A stretch of 16,019 nucleotides of DNA from SAR202 cluster bacterium (GCA_030743915.1 JASLRP010000206.1:1-16019); one strand, 5' to 3'. Counted from the first letter of the stretch, positions 1 to 8,032 are shown. Translations and numbers: made by a program. The notes: generated by a model not told the origin, from the letters alone.

Positions 1-2881
1 GCACGCTGGCGGCTGACGATTCTCCCAAAGCCAGAGACGCTAGATTGCCGGAGATTCGCGCTAAGACTGGAGCGCCCAACGCGGGGCAGGCGTACTCGTG
101 ATTGGGACCGGGCTCAACCTCATCCATAATCTCGTGCAGACGTGCAGAGTGCGCCCGGCCCTCTTCGAAGTCGCCGTTTTCGAACTCCAAAACGCCCCTG
201 GTACAGAGCAGTGTTGCGTCTCTGGGAGCCACTGATAGGCCCTGTTCATTGTAGCTTCGTGCGGTTTCCCAGTCGCCTTCCAGTCGGGCAAGCGTTCCGC
301 TTATCCAGTAGGCCCAGGCCAACCACGAGTGATCCCGAAGCTCTTTTGCGTCCGCCAGCAGAGCGGTGGCATGGACTCGCGCCTGTTCCAGGTTGCCTAT
401 GAAGTCCCAGGCTCGCGCCACGTAGAATCGAGCCGTGACGAGGGAATGGAGATCATCAACGCGTTCAGCCAGTTCGATGGCTCTCAGCCCCTTGTCCAAG
501 GAGTCCTGGAAGCGGAAGTGGTACCAGTCCACATCCGCCCCAAAGGCCAGAGTCTGCATCTCCAGAGCCGGGTTTGACTCGCGCTGGGCAATCTCCAGAG
601 CGCGGTTAAACGCATCTTGAGCGCCTTCATAGTCGAGGGTCTCCAGAGCAAGGGCCAGCCCGTAACGAGCCAGAAGATGACCGCTCTGTTGGGTGTCCGG
701 CGGAACCAATTCCAGTGCCCTGCTGATCAGATCAACCAAACCGATTTGCCATCCCACAATCGGGTGTATTGGATGCTCTGCGACCCCCACTGCGCGCTCG
801 ATATCGCCCTGTTCGATGTAGAAGTCAATTGCACAATTCAGGTTGGAGACGGCCTCCTGGAACTGGAAGGTTTCGCCTGTGGCGGCCTGAGAGCGGCCCA
901 GACCAAATGACGCCCCGGCAGTCTCCGCGTCCACGGGCAGATCTTTTTTGGCATCCAAAACCCGTTGGAAGTGGATTTCGGCCTCTTCGTAGGCGTAGTT
1001 GCTCAATGCAAGCTCGCCTGCCGTCATCGAGTATCGCAACAGCTTGTCTGATCCCAATACCCGTTCGGCCTGGGCCAGATGATAGATAATCTCGTCAGCG
1101 TGGGCCTGAGCGTCAGAGCCGTATAGCCCTTCCAGGACCTCCACGATGCGAGCGTGGAGTCGTATTCGCCTGGTGGTGGACATCTCTTCCGAGAGTGTCT
1201 CCTGTATCAGCGCGTGGCTGAATTTGTACTGCCCCAGCGTTCGAGGAATCTCGTCGATAACATGAGTCGATAACGCCTGCTCCAACAGGTCGAGAAGCTG
1301 ATCCTCGTCGGCCCAGTCAATTAGGCTATCCAGCAGGTCGAGACTGAACTCCCTGCCGATTACCGACGCCGTCGTCAGCGCCTGATTGCAATCTTGTGAG
1401 AGTCGATTCAGCCTGCGGCCTATGGTGTCCCTCACACCCTCAGGGATCGCGGTGGCCCAGTTCTCGCTATCCTCGACGCCCTCCTGCTCCAATAGCTGCA
1501 CGACTTCACTGACGAACAGGGGGTTGCCGTCAGTTCGTTGATGCACTGCCTCAGCCAATCCGGGAATTGGGCTGACGCCGCTGGACTTGTTGACGTAGTC
1601 CTCGACTTCATCCTGAGACAGGCCAGTGCAATTCAAACGGACGAAAAGTTTTTCTCGGGTCAGCACGCCAAGGGCCTGGGACAGGTGATGGTCCCGAGAT
1701 ATATCGACGTCACGGTACGTGCCAATCACAAGCAGCCGGCTCGGTCCCATCTCCCTGACCATGAACTCCAGAAGCATCAGGGATGATCTGTCGGCCCAGT
1801 GCAGGTCGTCCAGAACGATCACCAGAGGTTGAGGTTGGGAGGCGTTCTTCAAGAAGGCGGTGACGGAGTCGAAAAGGCGGAATCGCGCCTGCTCGGGGTT
1901 GTTCAATTCAGGGGAAGACTGGAGGTCTGGCAGCATCTGACTGATCTCGGGAATCATGCTCGCGATGTCGGACGCGCCGACGCCCAGCGCCGAGCGAAGC
2001 TGGGCTTCATCTTTCCCTTGCGCGTAGCTGCGAATCGCCTGAGTCCATATCCAGTACGGTGGCGCGCCTTCACTCTCATGGCACTGGCCCCAGACCACCT
2101 GTGCGCCTCGCGCCTGAGCGATATTCGACAACTCCTCGGCGCAGCGAGTTTTGCCGATGCCCGGCTCTCCCACCAGCATCACCATGCGCCCACGACCTGT
2201 GAAGGCATCGTTCAGGGCGCCGGTTAGTTCTTCCATCTCGGTTTTTCGCCCCACGAATCCATCTGTGGATGCGACACCGACAGTCGCCGATGTCTCCAGA
2301 GAATTAAGAGGCGGAAACTCGGAGGGAAGGTCCGGGTGGAGCAGTTGAAATACCTGCTCTGGCTCGTCCAAATCTTTGAGGTAGTGGACGCCCAGGTCGC
2401 GCAGGCTCACTCCTTCAGGAAGGGCGTCCCGCGCCAGTGTTGCCGTTGCCAGAGACAGGACCGCCTGGCCTCCGTGAGCGATGCCCCTGAGGCGGGCGCA
2501 TCGGTTTACGGTGGTCCCGTAGTAGTCGTGGGCGCGCAGTTCAGACTCGCCAGTATGCAGGCCCATGCGCACGCGAATCGACATGTCTTCAGGCCACGGT
2601 TCGCGAGCGAGCATATGCTGAACTGTGTGAGCGGCGGATAAGGCATCCGTGGCGCGAACGAACACGGCGAAGATGCTATCGCCTTCGCCTCGGCTCCTTA
2701 CGACTACGCCTTCGTGTCGCTCAATGCCAGAAGTGAGCAAAGCGTCGTGACGCGCCAGCACAGCTCTCATATCATGGGGGTGTTCCTGCCAAAGCCTGGT
2801 GCTGCCTTCAATATCGGTGAACAGGTACGTAATAGGGCCAGAGGGCAGTTCAGGCGCAGGTCGATCTTCCAAGTCACTCAT
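1..2881 (-). CDS. Class III nucleotide cyclase - AAA ATPase - TPR regulatory protein (3' end cut by window edge)
   Basis: Reading the minus strand gives one frame of 960 codons without a stop, still open at base 1. Residues about 15-190 form a class III cyclase domain: metal-binding D23 in FTDIEGST, D68 in GEGDS, purine-contacting D119, and N126/R130 in VNRCAR. The position that is usually Lys (four before D68) is R64. An STAND/AAA_16-type ATPase follows, with Walker A GEPGIGKT (238-245) and Walker B LVIVLDD ending at D358-D359. The rest, from about residue 560, is helical and TPR-like (for example NYAYEEAEIHFQRVL). Such proteins are common in Chloroflexota and Actinobacteria and probably couple cyclic nucleotide synthesis to ligand- or partner-dependent ATPase switching; the signal is unknown. 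The start at 2881 is preferred because GGAG lies 8 nt upstream. An in-frame ATG at 2917 is the alternative. It is divergent from the 3097 gene. Confidence 0.9.
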   Translation of the reverse strand, partial: MSDLEDRPAPELPSGPITYLFTDIEGSTRLWQEHPHDMRAVLARHDALLTSGIERHEGVVVRSRGEGDSIFAVFVRATDALSAAHTVQHMLAREPWPEDMSIRVRMGLHTGESELRAHDYYGTTVNRCARLRGIAHGGQAVLSLATATLARDALPEGVSLRDLGVHYLKDLDEPEQVFQLLHPDLPSEFPPLNSLETSATVGVASTDGFVGRKTEMEELTGALNDAFTGRGRMVMLVGEPGIGKTRCAEELSNIAQARGAQVVWGQCHESEGAPPYWIWTQAIRSYAQGKDEAQLRSALGVGASDIASMIPEISQMLPDLQSSPELNNPEQARFRLFDSVTAFLKNASQPQPLVIVLDDLHWADRSSLMLLEFMVREMGPSRLLVIGTYRDVDISRDHHLSQALGVLTREKLFVRLNCTGLSQDEVEDYVNKSSGVSPIPGLAEAVHQRTDGNPLFVSEVVQLLEQEGVEDSENWATAIPEGVRDTIGRRLNRLSQDCNQALTTASVIGREFSLDLLDSLIDWADEDQLLDLLEQALSTHVIDEIPRTLGQYKFSHALIQETLSEEMSTTRRIRLHARIVEVLEGLYGSDAQAHADEIIYHLAQAERVLGSDKLLRYSMTAGELALSNYAYEEAEIHFQRVLDAKKDLPVDAETAGASFGLGRSQAATGETFQFQEAVSNLNCAIDFYIEQGDIERAVGVAEHPIHPIVGWQIGLVDLISRALELVPPDTQQSGHLLARYGLALALETLDYEGAQDAFNRALEIAQRESNPALEMQTLAFGADVDWYHFRFQDSLDKGLRAIELAERVDDLHSLVTARFYVARAWDFIGNLEQARVHATALLADAKELRDHSWLAWAYWISGTLARLEGDWETARSYNEQGLSVAPRDATLLCTRGVLEFENGDFEEGRAHSARLHEIMDEVEPGPNHEYACPALGAPVLARISGNLASLALGESSAASV

Positions 2882-3013
2882 CTTCCCGTCTCCAGATGAA
2901 ATCGAAGCTCTCGACATCTGATGCTCATTGGCATAGCGAAGATGTTAACACATTCCTACATCGCCATAACCGAGCGCCGCTCACGGCGCCGTCGCCGTCA
3001 CGTTAGGCATTGT

Positions 3014-3042
3014 TAGACATGCGGAGGCGCATCTGCCATAAT
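3014..3042 (+). promoter_or_regulatory. Sigma70-type promoter for the ABM-domain gene
   Basis: TAGACA (3014-3019), a 17-nt spacer, then CATAAT (3037-3042). Each hexamer matches the consensus at 5 of 6 positions, and the spacing is ideal. Transcription would begin near 3049, giving a leader of about 48 nt before the ATG at 3097. The remainder of the 2882-3096 gap holds only a short GC hairpin at 2974-2989. I see no convincing promoter there for the divergent cyclase gene. Confidence 0.6.
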
Positions 3043-3096
3043 CGGGCCGGATTCACCGCTGGGTGAGCTTAATTTTGCAGAGTTGAGGTAATGCAC

Positions 3097-3390
3097 ATGT
3101 ACGGGACCGTGGCACACATGAGGGTGAAAACAGGACATCAGGACGATCTGATCAAGCTCATTGGAGAGTGGAACGCCGAGCGCGCGCCGAAGATTTCCGG
3201 GGCCGTCTCAGGGTACATGGTCAGAGAAGATAACGACCCTCAGAACATGATCATGATTGGGATTTTCGAGAGCAAAGAAACGTATCAGAAAAACGCCAAC
3301 GACCCCGATCAAGACCAGTGGTTCCAGCGCATCATGGAACACCTGGAGTCAGAACCCCAGTGGCACGACGGAGAGTTTTCCGAGTCATAG
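3097..3390 (+). CDS. ABM-superfamily (antibiotic biosynthesis monooxygenase/YgiN-like) small protein
   Basis: A 97-residue protein with the dimeric ferredoxin-like ABM pattern: a first strand YGTVAHMRVK, a helix (HQDDLIKLIGEWNAER), a strand around GAVSGYMVRED, the IMIGIFES strand, and a C-terminal helix with QWFQRIMEHLE. Members act as small cofactor-free monooxygenases, haem-degrading enzymes or stress-related dimers; the substrate cannot be read from sequence. ATG at 3097 is chosen over ATG at 3091 because GAGG (3085-3088) is 8 nt from 3097 but only 2 nt from 3091. The gene has its own promoter and ends just 2 bp before the stop of the convergent nucleotidyltransferase gene, so it stands alone. 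Confidence 0.8.
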   Translation: MYGTVAHMRVKTGHQDDLIKLIGEWNAERAPKISGAVSGYMVREDNDPQNMIMIGIFESKETYQKNANDPDQDQWFQRIMEHLESEPQWHDGEFSES

Positions 3391-3392
3391 AC

Positions 3393-4028
3393 TCACGCCT
3401 TGTAGAATGCCTGGGCCTCGGTATACGCCTCTGGAGTGTTGAGGTCCAGGCGGATCATCGGGTCGTCGCTAGGGACTTTGGTGATCTCGTCCAGGTGGTT
3501 TTGGAACACTTGTCGAAGGCCCTCGTTCTCTTCGGAGATGTTTTCAAGCTCCGACCTGAGCCTCGCCGAGAAGATGAGCGGGTGGCCTCCGTGCCCCTGG
3601 TATCGGGGGGATGTTATGGCGGTGTCGTTCTCGATGTGGGCCGTCACGATCCTGGAAACAATTTCAACAGTACGCGGCTGATCGACTGCTAGCAGCGCTA
3701 TGGCGTCGGCGTCAGGGGACACTGCTTCCAGACCCGCCTTGATGGATGTGGTCTTGCCTTCGCGATAACGAGAGTTCACGACGTGCCGGACGTTGGGGCC
3801 TTTGACGAAGGGGATAACGTCCCCGGCGCGGTGCCCCAGAACAACCACAACCTCGGAGACTCCGCCCTCCAGCAGGCAACGCACCTGGTATTCCACCAGC
3901 CTGACGCCGTGCCACTCAAGAAGAGGTTTGGGACTGCCCATGCGAGTGGACTCGCCAGCGGCGGTCAGAATAGCAGAGACGCGAGCCGATGGCCCGCGTC
4001 TCGCGTTCGTTTCTTCGTTATCGTTCAA
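3393..4028 (-). CDS. MocA/MobA-like molybdenum cofactor nucleotidyltransferase
   Basis: A GT-A fold NTP transferase of about 211 residues. The nucleotide-binding signature LTAAGESTRMGSPKPLL lies near the N-terminus (residues 21-37), followed by VVVVLGHRA and the metal-binding strand ALLAVDQPR (around residue 114). In the MobA/MocA family these proteins transfer CMP or GMP to molybdopterin. Its position 10 nt downstream of xdhC on the same strand supports the MocA role (molybdopterin cytosine dinucleotide for a xanthine dehydrogenase/CO dehydrogenase-type hydroxylase). The start is uncertain: no ATG lies ahead of the domain. TTG at 4028 is chosen because it avoids the xdhC stop; TTG at 4073 would add 15 Arg/Lys-rich residues and overlap xdhC. 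Neither has a clear ribosome binding site, so translation probably depends on coupling. Confidence 0.83.
   Translation of the reverse strand: MNDNEETNARRGPSARVSAILTAAGESTRMGSPKPLLEWHGVRLVEYQVRCLLEGGVSEVVVVLGHRAGDVIPFVKGPNVRHVVNSRYREGKTTSIKAGLEAVSPDADAIALLAVDQPRTVEIVSRIVTAHIENDTAITSPRYQGHGGHPLIFSARLRSELENISEENEGLRQVFQNHLDEITKVPSDDPMIRLDLNTPEAYTEAQAFYKA
3976..4002. repeat. 27-bp imperfect palindrome at the start of the MocA-like gene
   Basis: GAGACGCG (3976-3983) pairs with CGCGTCTC (3995-4002). After one A/C mismatch the stem continues with GCC/GGC around a GAT loop. It lies inside the N-terminal coding part of the MocA-like gene, about 25 nt past the proposed TTG start. On the plus strand it is followed by a T-rich stretch, but no gene on that strand would use it. 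It may be a hairpin that tunes translation of the second cistron, or chance in G+C-rich coding DNA. Confidence 0.45.
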
Positions 4029-4038
4029 AGCCCGATTG

Positions 4039-5181
4039 TCAGTCAGCCGCCGCGGCCGTCTTTTCGGACTCAATCTTGGCGACGATGCGGTCGATCTGCT
4101 TCTGCTCTATCTTCATGGCCTGCCCGGCGCCGCCCAACCGGAACATCAGAATCTCGCCGATGATGGATATGGCTATCTCCTCCGGAGTCCGAGCGGAGAT
4201 GTCCAGGCCGATGGGCGAGCGAATCTCACTGAGCCGGTCCAGGGACATGCCTGCGCGCACCAGGTCCTCGTATATGAGGATGGTCTTGCGCTTGCTTCCC
4301 ATAAGTCCGACGTACCGGGCCGAAGTTGCGGCGGCGGCGGCGGTTGCCACGTAGTCGAACTTGTGGCCTCGGGTTGCCACGACTATGAATGTGTTTGGAT
4401 TGATGGGCAATTCTTCGAACGCCTCTTCCGGGGGCTTGGCGATAATCATATCGGCCTCGGGGAAGCGCTGTTTATTGGCGAACTCCTCGCGGTCGTCGGT
4501 GATGAACAGCCGGAATCCCAGCGACTTGGCATGCGCGGCAATGGCCTTGGAGACGTGTCCTCCACCGCAGATAACTAGCTGTGGTGGCGTGGTGAACGCC
4601 TCGACGAAGTACTCGGCGCCGCTTTCGGCGATGATGTACTCGTTCTTGCCGTGGACCATCAATTCGATGGCTTTGTCCTTCGCCGCGTCGTCCATCTCGG
4701 AGTCGCCCAGAGTGCCCTCGGTGAAGCCGTCCTCGCGGATGAACATCTTGCCGCCGAGGGGAACATTGCTGCCGGGGACAGGCTTGATGAGGTTGGCGAC
4801 GGCCACGGCTCCCTCGCCCCGATATGCCGCGTCGATCTCTTTGGCGTAGTCGAGGTAGTCTTCGGGCTTGTAGACCGGATCGATCAGGAAGAACATCGTC
4901 CCGCCGCAGACCAGGCCATCCTCGGCAGCCAGGTCTTCGTTCAGGTTGTACTCGCGGTACTGGGCGTTGCCGCCGCGCTTCATAAGCTGGGACGCGGCGA
5001 ACCAGATATCGCCCTCCACGCAACCTCCGCCCAGCGTGCCAACGCCAGAGCCGTCCTTTCGGACCAGCAGTTTGGCGCCCGGCTTCTGAGGCGTCGAGCC
5101 TTTGGTGCGAATCACTGTGGCGACCACAAGTTGGTCGTCATTTTCAAGAAGATTAACTGCCTCGCGGAAAACGTCCTGCAT
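4039..5181 (-). CDS. xdhC: XdhC/CoxI family molybdenum hydroxylase maturation factor
   Basis: A 380-residue protein with both parts of the family. The N-terminal XdhC/CoxI domain has RTKGSTPQKPGAKLLV (25-40), GGGCVEG with C54, and LVCGGTM with C92. The C-terminal Rossmann domain starts at QLVICGGGHVSKAIA (from about 201), with VVATRGHKFD and VGLMGSKRK further on. XdhC proteins bind molybdopterin cofactor, help insert the sulfurated form into xanthine dehydrogenase-type enzymes and protect it. The ATG at 5181 is the first codon of the conserved region. A run of five alanines (4330-4344 region) is encoded by GC-rich repeats. The next gene downstream is the MocA-like transferase, so the two form a cofactor-maturation unit. 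No molybdenum hydroxylase subunit gene is in the window. Confidence 0.92.
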   Translation of the reverse strand: MQDVFREAVNLLENDDQLVVATVIRTKGSTPQKPGAKLLVRKDGSGVGTLGGGCVEGDIWFAASQLMKRGGNAQYREYNLNEDLAAEDGLVCGGTMFFLIDPVYKPEDYLDYAKEIDAAYRGEGAVAVANLIKPVPGSNVPLGGKMFIREDGFTEGTLGDSEMDDAAKDKAIELMVHGKNEYIIAESGAEYFVEAFTTPPQLVICGGGHVSKAIAAHAKSLGFRLFITDDREEFANKQRFPEADMIIAKPPEEAFEELPINPNTFIVVATRGHKFDYVATAAAAATSARYVGLMGSKRKTILIYEDLVRAGMSLDRLSEIRSPIGLDISARTPEEIAISIIGEILMFRLGGAGQAMKIEQKQIDRIVAKIESEKTAAAAD

Positions 5182-5276
5182 CTCGGTTCCCCAACTCCCT
5201 TGTGCCTAAAAAATGCTACGTTTGACCTTCTTCTAGCTTATCAAGTTGGATGCGGGTAGGCAATCGGGTTTCTGCA

Positions 5277-5305
5277 TTGGTCTGAACCGGACCATGAGCG
5301 ATAAT
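5277..5305 (+). promoter_or_regulatory. Candidate promoter for the oxidoreductase-amidase operon
   Basis: TTGGTC (5277-5282), a 17-nt spacer, then GATAAT (5300-5305). The -10 matches 5 of 6 consensus positions and the -35 only the TTG. A start near 5312 would leave a leader of about 35 nt before the TTG start codon at 5347. The same 165-bp gap must hold the divergent xdhC promoter. I found only TTGATA and TAGCAT on the minus strand at an unfavourable 20-nt spacing. Confidence 0.45.
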
Positions 5306-5346
5306 TACCACAAACGATTTGAGCAAGCAGCAGAAAGAGGCAACCA

Positions 5347-6345
5347 TTGAAGATCGGACTTATAGGCGCGGGACGAATCGGAGCATTCCACGCTCAAACC
5401 CTGGCTTCGCAGGCTGACATCACTGAGCTTCGCATCGCAGATGTGGACGTGGACCGGGCTAAATCAGTGGCCGAAAGTACAGGAGCAAGCACAGCCACTG
5501 ATGCTGACGAACTGGTCAGGTGGGCCGACGCCATCGTCATCGCTGCCTCCACAGACACCCACGCCGACCTGATAACCCTGGGAGCGGAAGCCGGGCTTCC
5601 CGTCTTCTGTGAAAAGCCGATAACCCTCGATCTCGAGACCACCAATCGGGTGTTGGAGCGGGTGAACACGGCGGACATTCCCCTGCAAATCGGATTTCAA
5701 CGGAGGTTCGACCCGGGATTCACCGCCGCCCGCGATATGTTGGCATCCGGGCAACTGGGGAGGCTCTACATGGCCAAACTCAACACCTACGATCCAGAGC
5801 CTGCTCATGATGCATACATCAAGGTCAGCGGCGGAATGTTCGTGGACATGTTGGTCCACGATTTCGACCTCATCAGGTGGGTTTCCGGTCAAGAGGTGGT
5901 CGAGGTGACGGCAGCAGGCAGGGCGCTAACTGGCAACCCCGCCTTTGAGCAGGCTGACGACGTTGACACCGCAGTTGCGGTCCTTCAATTGGCCGACGGC
6001 GCGATGGCTGTGGTGTCCGGTGTCAGGCACGATCCCCGTGGCTACGATGTCCGGCTGGAGATGCACGGCTCCCGAGACGCCGTTGCGGCAGGCATCAACG
6101 CCCAGATGCCGCTGAAACTTCTGGACGACAACGACCAGTGGGAAAACGGCAACGAACACCAGACATTCTTGGAGAGGTTCGAATCGTCCTATCGCCAGGA
6201 ACTGAACACATTCCTGAAGGTGGCCCAGGGTCAGATGGATTCTCCCTGCACCGGCGAGGACGCCGGAGAAGCGCTCCGATTGGCTCTGGTGGCAAAGAAA
6301 TCCCTCCGCGAGCGAAGGCCCGTCCTGGTGGAGGAAATCCGATGA
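5347..6345 (+). CDS. Gfo/Idh/MocA family dehydrogenase, inositol 2-dehydrogenase-like
   Basis: A 332-residue NAD(P)-dependent sugar or polyol dehydrogenase. The N-terminal Rossmann fold begins directly with KIGLIGAGRIG (GxGxxG at 7-12). The family EKP motif gives catalytic K90, and GGMFVDMLVHDFD (162-174) supplies D167 and H171 with the spacing of inositol 2-dehydrogenases. The closest pattern is IolG (myo-inositol to scyllo-inosose), but related deoxysugar or polyol dehydrogenases share it, so the substrate is open. The start codon is TTG, supported by AAGAGG (5335-5340) 6 nt upstream and by the Rossmann strand starting at residue 2. It is the first gene of a probable operon; its TGA overlaps the ATG of the next short frame (ATGA at 6342-6345). 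No other inositol genes are nearby. Confidence 0.9.
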   Translation: MKIGLIGAGRIGAFHAQTLASQADITELRIADVDVDRAKSVAESTGASTATDADELVRWADAIVIAASTDTHADLITLGAEAGLPVFCEKPITLDLETTNRVLERVNTADIPLQIGFQRRFDPGFTAARDMLASGQLGRLYMAKLNTYDPEPAHDAYIKVSGGMFVDMLVHDFDLIRWVSGQEVVEVTAAGRALTGNPAFEQADDVDTAVAVLQLADGAMAVVSGVRHDPRGYDVRLEMHGSRDAVAAGINAQMPLKLLDDNDQWENGNEHQTFLERFESSYRQELNTFLKVAQGQMDSPCTGEDAGEALRLALVAKKSLRERRPVLVEEIR

Positions 6346-6479
6346 AGACTTTACGCGAACGCCTCGCAGCAACCGGTCGAGATTGTGGTACCATTCGCCT
6401 CGTCTCAACGATGGTCAACTCGGGAAGTTCCGGGCTGATGAATGACGCTGGGACCAGCTTTCCACGGAGGCAGGAATGA
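6342..6479 (+). pseudogene. 45-codon open frame, apparent N-terminal remnant of an HpcH/HpaI aldolase gene
   Basis: This short frame starts at an ATG overlapping the dehydrogenase stop and ends at a TGA overlapping the amidase start. A strong ribosome binding site, GGAGG (6330-6334), lies 7 nt before it, so it was probably a real gene start. The product begins MKTLRERLAATGRD and continues through CGTIRLVST to SSGLMNDAGTSF. That resembles the first 40 residues of HpcH/HpaI aldolases (LRERLAAG, a GT strand, then a LxADAGFDF-like strand), after which similarity stops where the family would continue with the DxEHG motif. I read it as an aldolase gene that lost about 200 codons by deletion. It could instead be a real small coupling peptide. 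The similarity is from memory and short, so confidence is modest. Confidence 0.4.
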
Positions 6480-7933
6480 CCACCACCAACCTCAACCCCT
6501 TCACCTCGGCGACGGCGATGCTGCAGATGCTGAGAGAGCTTCGTCTATCGTCGGTCGAGTTGCTTGAAATGCACCTCCAACGCATCCAACGTCTTAACCC
6601 AGCTATCAACGCCATCGTGATTCCGGATTATGAGAACGCCCGTGAGGCGGCTGTGAAAGCAGACGAGTATAGATCAAAAGGTGATTGGAGCCCGCTGCTG
6701 GGCCTGCCGCTGACGATCAAAGATTGTATTGACGTGCAAGGACTTCGGGGCACGGCAGGGGTAGAGGCGTTCGCCGAGAGGGTCCCAGATGCCGACGCTC
6801 AGATCACGGCTCGCGCCCGTCAGGCCGGAGCGGTCATCATGGGCAAGACCAACGTGCCGCCTATGGCCGCCGACTTGCAGGCCAATAACCCCATATTCGG
6901 CAGAACCAACAACCCCTGGAATCTGGAACGCACGTCGGGAGGCAGCACCGGAGGCGGCGCCGCGGCGCTGGCCGCCGGGCTGACCCCGCTGGAGTTTGGC
7001 AGCGACATAGGCGGTTCCATCAGGATTCCTGCGGCATTTTGCGGCGTCTATGGACACAAACCCAGCGAGACGGCCATCCCTCGAAGCGGCCATTTTCCAG
7101 GCAACCCGCTCCCAAGTCCGGGCGCGCTCATGGGTGTTCAAGGTCCGTTGGCTCGCACCGCCCAGGACCTGATGCTGGCGTTCAGCGTGGTCTCGGGCCC
7201 GGACGTTGGCGAAGACGCGGCCTGGAGACTCGACAGCCCCGCGCCGAGGCATGAGAGCCTCGCCGACTTCCGGGTGGCTGTCCTTCCTAGAATCCCGTGG
7301 CTGCCCGTGGACTCGGAGATACTCGCCGCGCAGGAGAACCTCGTCGTCGAACTCAAGAATGTTGGGGCAACCGTCGAGGAGGCACAACCGGAACTGTTCG
7401 CCGATATGCGCGCTCACCATGAACTTTATTCTTCGCTGCTCACAGTGTTGACCTCAGTCGGCAGGCCTGCGGAAGCCCGCCAACGTCTGGCTGACGGTAT
7501 GCGAAATAGCTCGGACATGTTTGGCGATGCGGGCGCGCGTGGCCTGGAGGCCAGCGCATCAGACCTGCTGGTATGGCTGGGCCAGCGAGAGAAGTTCCGG
7601 CAGTCGTATCGGGATTTCTTCCGCAGTTGGGACGTGCTTCTGGCGCCTATCACCATCGTTCCCGCCTTTCCTCATACCGACCTGCCCTGGCCTCAGCGGA
7701 CCGTGGATGTTGATGGGCAAGCCGAAAACTATGGCCTGCAAACAGTCTATCCGGCGGTCGCCACTCTCTGCGGCCAACCGGCAACAGCATTCCCGGCTGG
7801 CCTCACCCGATCAGGACTGCCCATCGGCCTTCAGGCCATCGGACCCTACCTGGAAGATAGGACGTCGATTCAATTCACCTCATTATTGGAAAGAGAGTTT
7901 GGCGGTTTCCAATCACCGCCGGGATACGACTAG
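6476..7933 (+). CDS. Amidase signature family amidohydrolase
   Basis: A 485-residue hydrolase with the complete Ser-cisSer-Lys triad: K82 in LPLTIKDCID, S157 in TSGGSTGGG and nucleophile S181 in SDIGGSIRIPAAFCG. The K82-S157 (75) and S157-S181 (24) spacings match those known for fatty acid amide hydrolase. The residue after the cis-Ser is Thr rather than the common Ser. The family hydrolyses carboxamides, aryl-acylamides and related bonds. GatA is unlikely because no gatB/gatC are nearby. The ATG has GGAGG (6466-6470) 5 nt upstream and overlaps the stop of the preceding remnant, so it belongs to the operon begun at 5347. No signal peptide is seen, so it is probably cytoplasmic. The substrate is unknown. 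No terminator was recognised in the 133 bp after it. Confidence 0.9.
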   Translation: MTTTNLNPFTSATAMLQMLRELRLSSVELLEMHLQRIQRLNPAINAIVIPDYENAREAAVKADEYRSKGDWSPLLGLPLTIKDCIDVQGLRGTAGVEAFAERVPDADAQITARARQAGAVIMGKTNVPPMAADLQANNPIFGRTNNPWNLERTSGGSTGGGAAALAAGLTPLEFGSDIGGSIRIPAAFCGVYGHKPSETAIPRSGHFPGNPLPSPGALMGVQGPLARTAQDLMLAFSVVSGPDVGEDAAWRLDSPAPRHESLADFRVAVLPRIPWLPVDSEILAAQENLVVELKNVGATVEEAQPELFADMRAHHELYSSLLTVLTSVGRPAEARQRLADGMRNSSDMFGDAGARGLEASASDLLVWLGQREKFRQSYRDFFRSWDVLLAPITIVPAFPHTDLPWPQRTVDVDGQAENYGLQTVYPAVATLCGQPATAFPAGLTRSGLPIGLQAIGPYLEDRTSIQFTSLLEREFGGFQSPPGYD

Positions 7934-8003
7934 CTCCTCCGATTACATAATTCCCTGACACATAAAAACCTGATAACTGACGGCTGAATTCCTGGTAGCC
8001 ATG

Positions 8004-8032
8004 TTGACACTCGACGCCCTCCGGTAGAGAAT
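8004..8032 (+). promoter_or_regulatory. Promoter for the CoA-transferase pair
   Basis: A perfect -35 TTGACA (8004-8009), a 17-nt spacer, and the -10 GAGAAT (8027-8032, 4 of 6). Transcription would start near 8039, giving a leader of about 28 nt that begins almost exactly at the hairpin at 8041-8054. It lies in the gap after the amidase gene and would make the two CoA-transferase genes a separate transcription unit. Confidence 0.55.

Noticed and set aside
2882..2917. Upstream in-frame ATG at 2917 for the cyclase gene
   Set aside because: It would add 12 residues with no family similarity. The ATG at 2881 has GGAG at good spacing and directly precedes the cyclase domain.
2974..2989. GC hairpin GCGCCG-CTCA-CGGCGC upstream of the ABM-domain gene
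   Set aside because: It has no T run on either strand and lies upstream of both divergent genes, so it cannot be a terminator for them. At 6 bp it is too short to call an operator.
4328..4346. GCGGCGGCGG run as a microsatellite
   Set aside because: It encodes a short alanine run within xdhC in a helix-compatible place, and there are too few units to treat as a repeat tract.
3793..4578. A 261-codon plus-strand open frame
   Set aside because: It lies antisense to xdhC and the MocA-like gene, both of which have clear family motifs. Its translation shows no recognisable domain, as expected for a shadow frame in G+C-rich DNA.
4651..5259. A 202-codon plus-strand open frame
   Set aside because: It is antisense to the N-terminal half of xdhC, has no ribosome binding site or recognisable motif, and ends in the divergent promoter gap.
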